Shown here in pieces: positions 20,903 through 31,929 of a stretch of 64,000 nucleotides of DNA. Where the stretch lies: NCBI GenBank assembly GCA_022539475.1, contig VCMS01000092.1, positions 186,001 through 250,000 of the forward strand, written 5' to 3'. The stretch is from Gracilaria domingensis. Lineage: Eukaryota; Rhodophyta; Florideophyceae; Gracilariales; Gracilariaceae. The translations under genes were made by a program, and so were the position numbers. The notes beneath the pieces were generated by a model that saw only the letters and a list, made by a program, of their open reading frames with translations, ran no database searches and had not been told where the DNA came from. The stretch's first letter is position 1. Each line of letters starts with the position of its first letter.

Positions 20903-22926
20903 CCAATGGAGACGCTTTGCATGGAATTCGACCTCATGCTAAAACTTGACAATGTGGAAAACGCGGACAACGCCAGTATTGCTTCAAAAGGTCTACCTCT
21001 GCAGTTTGATTTTGCACAGCAAGAATTCAGAGCAATTGTGCAGAAGATAGAGAAATATATGTACATTTCTCATCAGAAACCGACTGACAAGCGCAAATCG
21101 ATCGCAGTCAGATGCAGTCAAAAGAAGGCAAAAATATCAGACTCAGAAAGACCCCGTAAGCGCCAAAGAGAATCCAAGAAGCAAAGAGACTGCGGTGGAG
21201 CAATATCATTCTTCTAAGGTAGAAAAACTTCTCTGACTGCAAGGATAAAGCACGAACTGCACCACGAACACCCCAACGAGCTACGGACATTATCTCAGTG
21301 AGCACCGGCTGTAATTAAAGAGATAGAAACTTCTGTCGGAAATAGAATGTCTCCATTTCAATTGTGCGAACATATACGCTGCCAATTCAACGACGAGTTT
21401 CAGTATAATGAGATATACTACCATTGGAGCAAGCAAATGGAATCTTTGACCCGGAAGTTAGAAGATCCTCTGCAATCTGCGATGCAAATGATTGACAGTT
21501 CCACTAACATAGACTTAGTCTACATGCAGTCCAGCTCTGTTTGTCTCGGATTCTCTGTCAAAGATGCATACGCATTTCTAACAACAGGAATATCGTTGAG
21601 GTGCTTATAGACTGTACCTACAAAACGAACAGCGGCAAAATGGAACTCTTTGATGTAATCGGTTCTATTCTTGGAGCTGGCTTTCCATTTTCCTACCTGG
21701 TTCTTGCTTCAGCAAAGTCCGGCCAAAATGAAGAAGGATACAGGATACGAATCTTGACTGGATTTTTAGAATCGTTGAAGAAAGCGATTCCGAATCTTCG
21801 ACCGCTGTTTTTCTTTTCGGACAAGGACAAGGCGCCACTTCTGTCCATCTATGAGGTATACAAATTACACCCATCCATCTGTTTCTGGCATATGAAAAGA
21901 TCTATCAAAAAGAAGTATTGTGAATTGAAAAGAGAAGCTACTTTTATTTATATTCCGAAACTGCAGCAGAACATTAGGAGTATGATAAATGGGCACTATG
22001 ACATGCATCCATGTTTTGTGAGTCTGTCGTTGCAGAATGTAAGAACAGTTTGCACAAAGGAAAAAAGACAGTAGTTTCAAAGCATCCGGACTTGGAGAAG
22101 TATTTGATGCAACTTGGGTACTGTTCTGGATGGTTTCTGAGGTGGGGACGACGTAGATCTGATTTTACTTCAATTGCAAAGACTATTATGATGGTTGAAA
22201 GTCACTGGCACGTATTGAAGCGCTTGTACTTGCAGAAATATAACAGGACAAGAGTCGATATGCTGGTGTACATAATTGACAAGAACTTCTTGTCCAAGTT
22301 CAAGTTTGATTTTGATCCCTACTTTTCTGACCGAAAACCCTTACTGGTGAAGGGCATTTGTTAAAGAGTGGAAATCACTGTCTGCGAGGCCGCAAAATAA
22401 TTTTTACGACACGAATATGGAGAAGTGGTACTGCGGTTCTATTGCCTTTATGGTTAGTCGCTTTAATTTCTGCAAGCATTTGGTGAAAGAAATTCCTTGC
22501 CCGTCCTATCGGGAGTTGATGCGAAGCCGTCGACCTCCGTTTATTCGCTTTCAGAGAAGCTCCAATGTGTTTACTCCAGTTTTTGCGGAAGATCAGTCAA
22601 CAGGGTATTTCCTCTCGCAAAAAGGCGCTGCCTCACAGCAACCATTTCGAACGGCTTCTGTTGTAGACGTGGACGCATAAGAAGAGGCGGTAAATTCTCT
22701 GCCATGCCTTGATGATTCCATCGAAATTGTCGAGAACATTCAGCCATCGACTTCGGATCAACTCAAATCGCTCCTAAACTGGAGAAGGCAGCACTTAGAG
22801 GACCTCCGCCCTTCCTCCGCCTCCGCCCGTCAAACCCAACATTTGCTTCGTACCTTGCAACCACTATTCAAGTACCGGGATGATGTTGAACGGAGCTTAC
22901 GAGCTCGCGGTATGCCAATTACTTGA
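20903..22926 (+). pseudogene. MULE transposase, catalytic and SWIM part
   Basis: Continues the gene begun at 13130. Visible parts: a basic/His region ending HELHHEHPNELRTL (near 21250); the catalytic MULE domain with the first Asp in VLIDCTYKTN (codon at 21610), second Asp in FFFSDKDKAPLL (21820), the C-x2-H motif ICFWHMKR (near 21880) and a Glu in MMVESHWHVLKR (22197); then a SWIM-like zinc motif WYCGSIAF with NFCKHLV (near 22426-22485); and a C-terminal tail ending MPIT at 22926. MULE transposase cuts the TIR ends and rejoins them elsewhere. The frame shifts or stops about six times, so it is inactive. About 210 bases separate the stop from the right TIR. Confidence 0.88.
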
Positions 22927-23137
22927 AAGAACAAAAATGTACTCAGTCTTCCTGTATTTTAGACTGTTACTGCTGTTGCGACCGGCTGCTAGGCATGGCA
23001 AAGAACGTCCTTTTATCCCATGAAGTGATTCCGAAGAGGGAATAGATCTACTTAGAAGACCAATAAAATGGTATCCATTTGCATCATCTGATATAACATC
23101 CCATCAATTTGCCATGGGAGCTTCAATAATGCAACAT

Positions 23138-24333
23138 CTGCAACCATTAATAATTACTCGGTAGCTTCAAGTGTGCGCAGTGATATGCCGCAGCTGGGCT
23201 GAGTACGTTTCATTACGCGACGCATGTGGCCTCACAATGTGTTTTGCTCGTGCGCAGCGGCACGCCGCAAACTCTCTTAAAGCCTCAGAGGATGTGCTCC
23301 TGAACAGGCGCCGCGACTACCACCATGTTTGTCATTGAAGACATGCAGCTGGGGAGTGCGCCACGACTGCTCTGAACTCTCTCGAAAATGAGTCGCTGAG
23401 GCGCATTGCGGGGGCTTGGCCGTGCACAACAACGCGAGGTAGTGGATTTGAGAGCGCTCAAAGGCGTCCCGCGGTGGCCGCAGCAGACAAGAGACAAGCG
23501 GCAGCAGCCATGTCTAAGGAGACGGTGGCGGCGGCGAAGTTTTGGAGGGCAGCGGGGGCGGCCAGGGCACCATGCGCGTATGGCGGGAGCATAGAAAGCG
23601 GCGGCGGCGGAGACCAGGGCAGCGCATGTGCGTACCGCAGCGCAGACGGCGGCGGCCGAAACGCAGACCACGGGAGGGCAGACCCCAGCCGCGATGGAGG
23701 CGCAGAAGGCGGCGGCCACGAGGTTTTTGATAGCGGCGACTGCGGTGGCCACCTCGAGCACGTGGCTAAAGCGCAGCAGCGGCGAGTTTTCGGAGAGCGG
23801 TGGCGACGGGGGCCAGGGCAGCAGCACGTGGCGCGAGGAGCGCATACGGCGGCTGCGACGAAGGCGCAGACAATGGCGGCGGTGGCAACAGCCGCAGTAA
23901 CAGTGGCAAGGGCAACCGCAGCGCGAAGTGCCAGTGCAAACGGCGGAGGCGGAGACGAAGACGGTGGCGGCAAGAGCACAGAAGACGTCGGCGGCGAACT
24001 TTTGGGGAGCGCGGGGACGGCCACCAGGACAGCACGGGCGCGTCGCAGAATCGAAGACGGCGGCGGCGCGATGAGGTTTTTGAGAGCGGCGACGGCGAAG
24101 GCCAGGGCAATAGTGCGTGGCGGGAGGAGTGCAGACCGCGGCGGCCGCCAGATTTCGGCGGCCAGGGTTTTGAGGGCGGCGGTGGCTGGCATCTGGAGCA
24201 TCATCGGTGCCTGATTTCTATTGAAAGTTGCTGAAAAATTTCAGCCGTCCGAGCCGTAAATAGACACGGATCAGACGGCAATAGCCCGTGCACGTCGCAT
24301 CGTAACGAGTGTTGTAGGGAGGTTAAAGTCTTA
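23138..24333 (-). repeat. MULE right terminal inverted repeat
   Basis: Reverse complement of 11614-12810. Read inward from the right it begins TAAGACTTTAACCTCC. It contains the same GC-rich block of about 800 bp. Long Gly/Arg/Ala-rich frames on both strands are composition artefacts. Confidence 0.9.
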
Positions 24334-24343
24334 TGAAAGAAGT
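24334..24343. repeat. MULE target-site duplication, right copy
   Basis: TGAAAGAAGT, identical to 11604-11613. The minus-strand frame of the interrupted gene stays in phase across one copy of this 10-mer. Confidence 0.85.
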
Positions 24344-24430
24344 CGGAGGCCAAAAGAAGGTCTAAAACTCTTCAGAATTGCCTCGAGGTCTAGCCCCTGG
24401 AACTAAATAAATAAATACGTGTGCACCATC

Positions 24431-24505
24431 TGATAGGGATGCGTTTTGCGTGCTTTATTTCTAAATCGTTGAAATTTTGGAACTTTAGGTCCGTGATAGG
24501 GATGC
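24431..24505 (+). repeat. Two copies of TGATAGGGATGC, 63 bases apart
   Basis: The 12-mer occurs at 24431-24442 and 24494-24505, with further similarity after each copy (T-rich, then TATTTCT). A third copy is at 2950-2961 beside the first Harbinger remnant. Possibly a repeat associated with Harbinger ends. Confidence 0.4.
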
Positions 24506-24514
24506 TCTAACTGT

Positions 24515-25580
24515 CCTATTTCTTATTCCTTTTATAATCAGAATGGAAGTCAAAGTATCCTGATGATGAAGAAAGTTACAGCACAGGAACTTCAGGAGAT
24601 TTGGACGAAAGTAAGCAAAATTATTACGGAACAGTGGAACACTGGTAGAGGTAGAAGATATAATTTTAAAGCCAACGATATGTTTCTCATGACCTTGAAC
24701 ACAATGAAGCACGGTGGCAAGTAGGATTTTTTTAAGCACATGTTTAAAGTCAATTCTTTCACATTTCAAAAAGTAATTTTGAAATTTATTGCAGCGGTCG
24801 CACCGGTGTTATGGGACGCATTTACGGGTAGAAATGATGGACTATTGTCTGTGAAAAATTCTAAACTGCGATTTTAGAGTTCCAAATTATCTCTATTGTA
24901 AATATGCCATTGATGTTATTTTCCAGCAATCATTTCGTCTTTCCGGATGTATGGAAGAAAGAAAAAAATTTTTTAGCTGCAAGCACAAGCTTTACGGATT
25001 TAGAACCTAGGTTTCGGTTTTTCTGATGGTTTGGCGCTTTTAACTTGATCTCATTGTCATAGCTCGAAGGCTGATATTGATATTTTCTACGAAAATATTT
25101 CAGATCATAAGGCTATATTGTTGAAAAGAGCGGATGAATCTAATAATTTCAATATTGACACTGGGAAGCTCTTATCGCAGTACGGAAAATATTGCGGCAT
25201 TCTTATGGATAAAGGGTATCAGGGAGCTACTGAAAGTATAAGAGCAATAGTACCTAAGAAGAAACCGCAAAGAGTGATTCTATCATTTGGTGATGAAGAT
25301 CGTAATTCTAAGATTCCAAGTGACAGAATTATTGTGGAAAATTATTTTGGTCGTCTTACACAATGATCGACTGTAATCCGGTCCAAATAATGTTGGACAG
25401 AGTCTGCTTCCGATAATACTTCTTCATTTTGTGTGGCTTTAACGAACGCTCATATCATATGGCACTCCCCACGCAGTGCTGATGGTGAATTTTTATAATC
25501 AAATTGGAAATCGTTTACAAGCAATCGCAAAACAAAAAATCGCTAAACGCACAATGCTGCAAAAGAAGTATAGAGATAAA
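24515..25580 (+). pseudogene. Harbinger transposase, ISL2EU-like, decayed
   Basis: A second, different Harbinger-superfamily transposase. Readable parts: VTAQELQEIWTKVSKIITEQW and DMFLMTLNTMKHGGK (24560-24725), FQKVILKFIAA (near 24770), the first Asp region DVIFQQSFRLSG (near 24910), CKHKLYGF (near 24985), the second Asp region CGILMDKGYQGATESI (25195-25240), IVPKKKPQRV (near 25250) and the Glu region SDRIIVENYFGRLTQ (25320-25365). After a frame change comes VALTNAHI (near 25440). DxGYQG followed by RIIVENYFGRL is the hallmark of the ISL2EU/DDE_4 type. Many stops; inactive. It sits just right of the MULE. Confidence 0.8.
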
Positions 25581-26489
25581 CGTCAGCGTCGAATGGATTC
25601 GAAGTATCGGGTGTGTTGTTCTGATAATCTTACCATTGATCCTGGTCTTTAATTATGAACTGCGAAACTACCTGATCTTTGAGAAGGTCATATGTCTTTG
25701 TGCATTTCTGCTTTCATTAATCTTTAGTTCTATAGATATGATTTTATAAACACAGGCGTTGTTTTTTGTTTCTTGCTTTGTTTTTTATCATTACATTTTC
25801 TGTTCTCATTTGGGAAATTATTCTCTATAAGAAAGGAAGATCTATTATACCTTCTTAGATATATTCTCTCTGTGCCATGAAACTTATGTCTATATGCTTC
25901 GTACGAGCAACTTCGCGGTGTTACTTCGATAGTGTACTTAAGCTCGTGCTATATTCAAAGATTTCAGTGCATTCAGCTCGTTGAGCGATATATCTCTCTA
26001 GTTGTCTGAGACAAGAGCTTTCCGTGCGGCTGCGCTCTCAGAGATCACTTCGGCTTCAGCTATTCTGAGTGCTAAGACGCTCTGCTTTTGCGATCTGCAA
26101 GGAACGGCTCCACTCTTGCGAACAAACAAGAGGAAGCGCTGGTTGAATTTCTTTCTGAATGCTTTGACGCTCAGTCACTGCCCCTATATCCAGTCAGTTG
26201 TGAATTGCCTTTCGTGCAGGTTATACAAAACTTGATAGTGGCTTTCAGGTATCATAGTACTTTTTGCCAGCTTCCTGTATTCTTCGAAACAATCTTGCAG
26301 GTGTCATGACAAAAGTGATACAGGAAAATGAGTATCTGGCCTTGTTTCATTAGCGACACATATTAGAGCCTCTATTAGATCTCAGAAAGGTACATTTCGA
26401 TTTTCTGTCCTGTATGTATCAGCGAACGACAGTCCAGCTACTGTCGAAATTGGCACGCTACGGGGGTTGCAGTTATTCATCGAGAATCT
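25581..26489. other. Spacer, no supported gene
   Basis: AT-rich, with only short overlapping frames (25504-25749, 26002-26235) without motifs. The first may be the tail of the Harbinger gene. Confidence 0.5.
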
Positions 26490-28650
26490 GATCAGGTGCT
26501 CTGCGATGTACTTACATTGTGTGAAAGATCAAGCCTCCTACCGAGTCGCATATTACTTCAATACCTACGAAGTGTTTCACTTCTCCCAAGTCACGCAGAT
26601 CACATTGATCTCGTAGTTCATCGAGCAGCCAGTAGTATGCATCGTAAGTGCTGAGCGCCGCAATAAGGTCGTCTATATATGCCGGTAGAATGATCCATCC
26701 AAAGTTTTCATGGTTGATGGTGAAGAGGCTTGGATTACTTTCTGCTCTGGGGAATCCCATTTGAAGTTGAGCTTTGAAAATCACAGTGTAGAACGCGCTA
26801 TTTGCTTGGTTGAGTCCGTAGAGAGATTTATTCATTCTCCAAACTGATTTTTCCTTTGCAAAAAATTCTTCTTGCAACTCTTCGGGGAGGGATGGTGGCT
26901 TACCAAGGATTTCTTCCTAGAGTTCACAGTGGAGAAAATCGCTCTTGGTCTAGGTGTTTCTCACAGAGAGAGCATTTCGTACGGCGTGAGCAATGAGGTA
27001 TGGAAATGTTGCAAGGTTCAAAACGGGGGCAAAGATCTCACCAAAATCTACCTCTTCCTATGGCTTGAAACCTTTTGGAGAGAAACAAAGCTTTTTATCG
27101 TGTCACCCTCTCCTTCTAGTTTCGCTTGATATCGAATGTACATTAGGAGAGGATGAGGTTTCTGTCAGGTGGCATGTGTCTTTCTATGAAAACCTCGTTC
27201 TCTATTAGTGAGTTCAGTTCTGATCGCATCGCTTGGATTCATTCTTGCTTTTCTTCAGATTCAATAGCTTCCTCTGCGGTGTGTGGTACTGGTACTGATT
27301 GAATGGTGTCCTTTTCCGGTTTAAGCAAGGCGAGGGCACCAAAGCTGGACATCCATCGCAAGTATTCATTTGCGCTTTCGGTTAGTTTTATGATTCTAAT
27401 TGATCTTCGTGGTTTGGGTGCGACTTTATTCGGGTGTTCTGGCTGCCTTGCGTTCGGTTCAGTTAGCCGTGGTTGTTTCGTCGCGTCCGTTTCCTCTACG
27501 TCTGTGTTCCATTGAGCGGTATCGTCTTCTCCAAACTCAATTTCAAAGGGTTCCCGAGTTGTAGATGGGGGTTGGTGCGTCACGTATTGCTCTGATCTCA
27601 TCAATTCTAGGATCATTTGATACATAGATTTGTTGTCGGTCTGATATGTACACGTGAAACTCGGACGCCTCTTATCCAAAGCGTACACCTTTCCTCACTC
27701 GAGAGACAAACTTTTCACTTTTTCGAAATGGGTGCGGGCGTACCATGTAGGTTGTGAAGCCATACACGTAGAGGGGGAAAAGTACTGGTCGCTCGACATT
27801 CAAAGCCTCATATGGTGTCTTTCATGCGTATAGCGCATGCATCCCACGTGCTAAGCGTCTGTTGCGCACGTAGTTGGCGCTAAAAAGCGCCTCCTCCCAG
27901 AACCAAAACCAGCCAGGCTCGAGCAGGGCAGGTTGTATCTGAGAGAACTCGATGAGAACTGACTTTATCATTTCAAGCAGTGTTCTATTCAGCCTTTCTT
28001 CTCGACCTCTGGATTCGGGGGAATACGAGGCGGAGAGCTCATGGATAATGCCTCGTTTCCGAAAGATTTCTTCTACTTCTTTTCCGGTAAATTCTCCGCC
28101 TTCGTCATTCCTCACTCCTAAGATCACTCGTTTGATCCTTCCTCGTGCGTGTTCTGTATTTCCGCGAGAAAAGTTTCCCTGACGTTCTTGACATTTCCCG
28201 TTCTCTTCAGTGTCGTTACCGATGACGTCCCTGTGGCATCATCGAGAGCCGTTAGGATGTCGTGCTTTTGGCTCAACCAGAACGGCTTTATTGAACCCAT
28301 TAAATCCATATGGACCAGCTCTAGCGAAGTTTTGTAGCGCGAAGGTTTAAGTCGGTGAGGTGTCTCCGGTTCTTTGCCATGCTGGCAGCCTCCGCAGACT
28401 TCAATTGGTTTGGCATCGTTGGGTGCAGTGCAGGCACCTGCAGTGTTCTCCGTAAGCAGCTTCTCGACTGTCCGCGAGCTGACATGACATAGTCGTGCCT
28501 GGAGCAAGTCTCCATTATTGTTTGTAATGGCCTGTTTCCATGGCACAAGTCTAACGCTGTCCAGGAAAAAGACATTAGATCTCTTCGTAGTGCCTGTCAT
28601 GATTACCTTGCCCTTGCCATATAAGAAATTTTGCGCTTCGCGGAGCACGC
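26490..28650 (-). mobile_element. Ty1/copia retrotransposon, fossil internal part
   Basis: Read down the minus strand: a gag-pre-integrase region with LCHVSSRTVEKLL (near 28480) and the CxGCQHGK zinc pair (near 28390), integrase core (LVHMDLMGSIKPF near 28320, NDEGGEFTG near 28110, ELSASYSPESRGREERLNR near 28030), a linker with RSIRIIKLTE, and the C-terminal part of reverse transcriptase (KSLYGLNQANSAFY near 26830, AYIDDLIAAL near 26690). The order is that of Ty1/copia. LTRs, gag and RNase H are not seen. The copy is old and broken in many places. Confidence 0.8.
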
Positions 28651-29206
28651 GCGGATATTAATCGGAGGCTTTTTCAAAAATTGGAGCGCGTTTGGTAGTG
28701 AAATGGATCGATAAATTCGGACCATATGGCTCTATCTAGGGTGTCAAAATGGAAGGCGGTAAGAATATGGAAGGAGTTTTGAAGGAGAGTGTTGGTGGCA
28801 CATGACACTAACAATAGCGGAACGTGCAACGAGAACAACCATGATGCACCCTCCAATGACATTTAAAAAATTGAAAAAATTGAAATTTTTAATATGCACC
28901 GTGTCAAAAAGAAGGTCGCGCGGAAGGTTGAACAAGTGTAATGTGAGATTCCGGCAAATCCAAATTCCTTCATGGTACGTTCATAAAATTGAAAATTTTT
29001 CTTATAGGGTTGATTCTAACGAGAATTTCTCCTGTATACGCTGGGTGAGAGATAGAGGACACCTTGGCAGACAGGCGTCCTGAACTTATCAGGTTTTGTT
29101 GGATACATCGTATGTATGGTACTCCGGTTGGTCGCTCAAGTGTCTGCGCGCGTTGCGTATTGATTAGCGTACCGCGCATCTGACGGACGAGGAAAACGGC
29201 CTGAAA
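28651..29206. other. Spacer, no supported gene
   Basis: No supported frame. A short A/T stretch near 28865-28890 (repeated TTGAAAAA) is the only visible feature. Confidence 0.45.
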
Positions 29207-30017
29207 ATGAGGGGCGTCAGGAACGCGTGGCAGTTTTGCTTGCTTGAACTCCTTACCCGAACAGCGCCTGTTTTGGAATCGTTCGATATTTTTGCCGACG
29301 ATTTGACATCGGAAGATCTGCTGCTGGCGTTGCGAGCGCTTCCGAATCTCACCCATTTGGCGCTACGCACTACTTGTTCCGTATATCGGTTGCCGATGTG
29401 GCTGCAACCTGCTGTGTTTGCTATGCACACTGTCGCGTTCAACGGCTTTCAAAATGTGCCGGGTCTCGATGTTTTGCTCAGTCAGGCTGCGCTCACGCTC
29501 TCGAATCGCTTGGTGGCAGCGTCTCATTCGCATTTGGACGCGAGCGTTGAATATCATGTATTGCGCCGGTTTCATACCGTCGTTGTGCGCAATGAGCCTT
29601 TGAATCTAATCAAATCCCTACATCGCCTTAATCTAGTGTGGCATGATTTATTTGTGTCGAAAATGCGCATGCATACCTAGCCCGCCGCGCTCTGCACAGA
29701 TATATGTTCTCTACCGAGTCTCCAACAGTTCTTGTGCACGTACTCATCACTTCTGAGCATCTGCAACAACTGTTCACTTCGCTGGCATCCGAGCTTCACA
29801 AAATTAAGCATCGCGGTGTCGATGAAAAACTGCGTGCCGTCGAAACCACTATTACAACTGTTCCCCCTCTGCGCGCAAGACTGCACCAAAGTGAGAGAAC
29901 TGCAGGTGAGCGAGTTACGATGCTGGAACTTTTCGAGCTGCGGTCCGGCCGCCTCGGCGTCTGTTGGCAGATGTGGCCTTGCGTTGGCAGAGGTGAGGGA
30001 GAAGAGGCACAGCGCAT
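29207..30017 (+). pseudogene. Leucine-rich-repeat-like protein fragment
   Basis: A 157-codon frame with a regular leucine pattern: LLELLTRTAPVLESFDI, LLLALRALPNLTHLAL, later LIKSLHRLNLVWHDLF. This resembles the leucine-rich part of an F-box/LRR protein, which would pick targets for ubiquitin tagging. No F-box is visible upstream. After a stop, similar Leu/Cys-rich text continues in nearby frames to about 30017. Too short and broken to assign a family with confidence. Confidence 0.35.
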
Positions 30018-30061
30018 GAAATAGACGTTACATCGGGTGTTTCGAAGCCCTTCGTACCTGG

Positions 30062-30486
30062 ATGGCTAGTGGTATCAGACGATTCGATGCCAGTGACGCT
30101 GATGGCCGCGTAGATGATGGTAACGCATCTCCCTCTGACTCTCACGGTGTTTGGCGTATGGATGGAATGCCTGCAGAACTTGCTGGGAAGCGCAGTCGCA
30201 GATCTTCGCAGCATCCGAAGAAACGACGGAGAGCGAATTCGGTCCCCGTCGAAGATAAAGCGTTCCGAAGTGCGCGCATTAATAGTCGGACAGGTGGTAC
30301 GGTGAATTACTTTGACGGAGGCGATCTGTCAGAGTAGAAAGCTGATATTCTTGCAGCGAAGCAGGCTGGGAGGGCTGCAGATGCCGATATACCAGGCATT
30401 GACCAAGTATTGGACTATCGCCTTATGGATGGGGAACCAAAAACGGGTGGAGGCGATGGACCTTACACGGATTTTGTGGTCTCCAA
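30062..30486 (+). pseudogene. Possible CHD-type remodeller N-terminus, cut by an LTR-like repeat
   Basis: The frame runs from a basic stretch (PKKRRRANSVP) through SARINSRTGGTVNYFDG and DLSE; after one stop it continues in the same frame with IPGIDQVLDYRLMDGEPK and DGPYTDFVVSN, directly against the repeat at 30487. A basic, serine-rich tail followed by VNY...D.SE and then an I(D/E)xVLDxR block is how the N-terminus and first chromodomain of CHD1-like chromatin remodellers begin. The ATPase part is absent. The match is by eye and short. Confidence 0.3.
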
Positions 30487-30951
30487 TGATAGAGTTTGTA
30501 GCTGAGAAAGGAAGGTTGAAGAAAGTATGGGGAATGAAGGGAAGGTCGCCAGCTTTGGCTCGGAATTTACTTGGAGGCGCTCGAGTCAGGGTTTATATAG
30601 AACTACTTTGCGCATCCATCACACAACTCCGACTCCAAGCAATACGTAAACCACTAGCTAGAGACACTCAATACTACCAACCATCTTCTAAAAAAACATG
30701 GTAACACTCCCACACTATCATAGCAGCTTACAACAACAAAGCACAACAGCGCAGAACAGTGCACAACAGTGCACAACAAGTTACGTGCCTACACATAACC
30801 ATGACCATGCACAGATTCACATAGTGCCAACACACAGTCATCTCTACTCGACACCATAACAGTTACGTACAAGTTCACCAACAAACAAGTCATCACCAAC
30901 TCACTCCAAGTCCTACATCACCAACAGCACTACACTGTAATCCCCTTGACA
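30487..30951 (-). repeat. LTR-like repeat, copy A
   Basis: 465 bp, read on the minus strand from TGTCAAG to CTATCA, with a TATA box (CTATATAA) about 340 bp in. It matches copies at 54373-54825, 55766-56128 and 61621-62085. TG...CA ends, the TATA position and the presence of the last copy next to a copia pol gene indicate an LTR. No target duplication flanks it. Confidence 0.6.
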
Positions 30952-31371
30952 TCACTAGGAAGTTTATCCAAAAGCGAATTTTCGGAAGTAAGTGAGCGCA
31001 AGCGGGTTCAGGTACGTAGTCGGAAGAGACTAGTAGCCTGCCGCACCCCTCCTTCATTGGACCGGTGGACCGAGGCCCTGTTCAATCAGGAATCTCCAGG
31101 TTTTCCTAACCGGAGAGCCAAGGGAGTGCTCGGGGAAGCAGACAGAAGTCGGCCCCCGCTGGAAAAGCCCAGAGCGGTACAATTCAAGCAACGCTTCAGT
31201 GCGAAAACCTGTCTGTCCAAGAGGCAATCAAGACCGTGCCGAAGTCGAGCGAACGGGGACCCAGTTAGGGCCACGTGGGAGCACGTTGTGTCGGAGAGCC
31301 ACAAGTAACGCAACGAACGCAGGTTAGACAAAGGGAAGAGACAAAGAAACAAACAAGAACCCTATAAGAAT
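30952..31371 (-). mobile_element. LINE reverse-transcriptase fragment
   Basis: About 180 bases (near 31135-31310) match, at most positions, the minus-strand LINE fragment at 57400-57570; both read LWLSDTTCSHVA and later RHGLDCLLD in one minus frame. It is an isolated, 5'- and 3'-truncated piece of the LINE family described at 54.8-60.7 kb. The remainder of the interval holds no other feature. Confidence 0.6.
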
Positions 31372-31929
31372 TTATTTCAAAAAATGGAGGGATAAGTGAA
31401 TGTGATGTGAGCTCAGATGAGATGCCTCTGATGGCCACCATGAGAGGAACGAATTTTGCTTTATTTGAGTGTGATTCAACGCACAGAACCTCACATGACT
31501 CTCATCATGAGCTCCACCGACGGCCCTTTTGACACCCTCAGAAGCTTGGAATCGCGTATATCCAGAACCGAACTCCAAAAAGCTTCCATTCTTCACTAGC
31601 TTTTTGATCCTTATTGGATCTACGAGACACTCTTCACATTGTGCGCTGCCCCACATCACTTGACGCGACGCACTGGCTTCAACGTGCGGTCGAAGCGCCG
31701 CCGACAAGGTCCGATCGACATCGTTCTTGCCAACGCACCGAAGCTCGTGCGCATATCCCGTAAGAGGGCTTTCCGGTGGCAAACTCTGCTTCCATATTCG
31801 TACGCCACACCCCCGAAAGAATCCTTGCCGCTGTAACCCCGACCACAATGACTCCAGCTCCAACTCCACTGATAAATGTAGTCTTTTGTTCCCCAGCTGC
31901 GTCTGTTTAGTGTCCATCGCCTCTCATAC
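31372..31929 (-). other. Frame of uncertain status left of Tnp2 copy 2
   Basis: A 181-codon minus-strand frame (31372-31917) lies just downstream of the second Tnp2 gene and could be its extreme C-terminus or 3' flank. It has no recognised motif, and its codons look no more gene-like than those of overlapping frames. Confidence 0.25.

Larger units (their letters stand above)
11614..24333 (+). mobile_element. Mutator-like element (MULE) with 1.2-kb GC-rich TIRs and a nested Ty3 element
   Basis: A 12.7-kb DNA transposon bounded by a 10-bp direct duplication and long terminal inverted repeats (11614-12810 and 23138-24333). Between them lies a plus-strand MULE transposase gene split by a later Ty3/gypsy insertion at 13592-20897. 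Without that insertion the element is about 5.4 kb, a normal size for an autonomous MULE. The transposase has several frame breaks, so the copy is dead. Both TIRs hold a GC-rich block of about 800 bp made of GCC/CCG-like triplets and a loose 70-110-bp internal repeat, which is very unlike the surrounding DNA. MULEs are known for long TIRs and for picking up host sequence. Confidence 0.9.

Noticed and set aside
23285-24234. Gly/Arg-rich frames in the right TIR
   Set aside because: Same composition effect; inverse copies of the left TIR frames.
30312-30704. 130-codon plus-strand frame as one protein
   Set aside because: Its second half is the antisense of the LTR-like repeat; the same text appears at the other repeat copies. 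Its first half overlaps a better frame.
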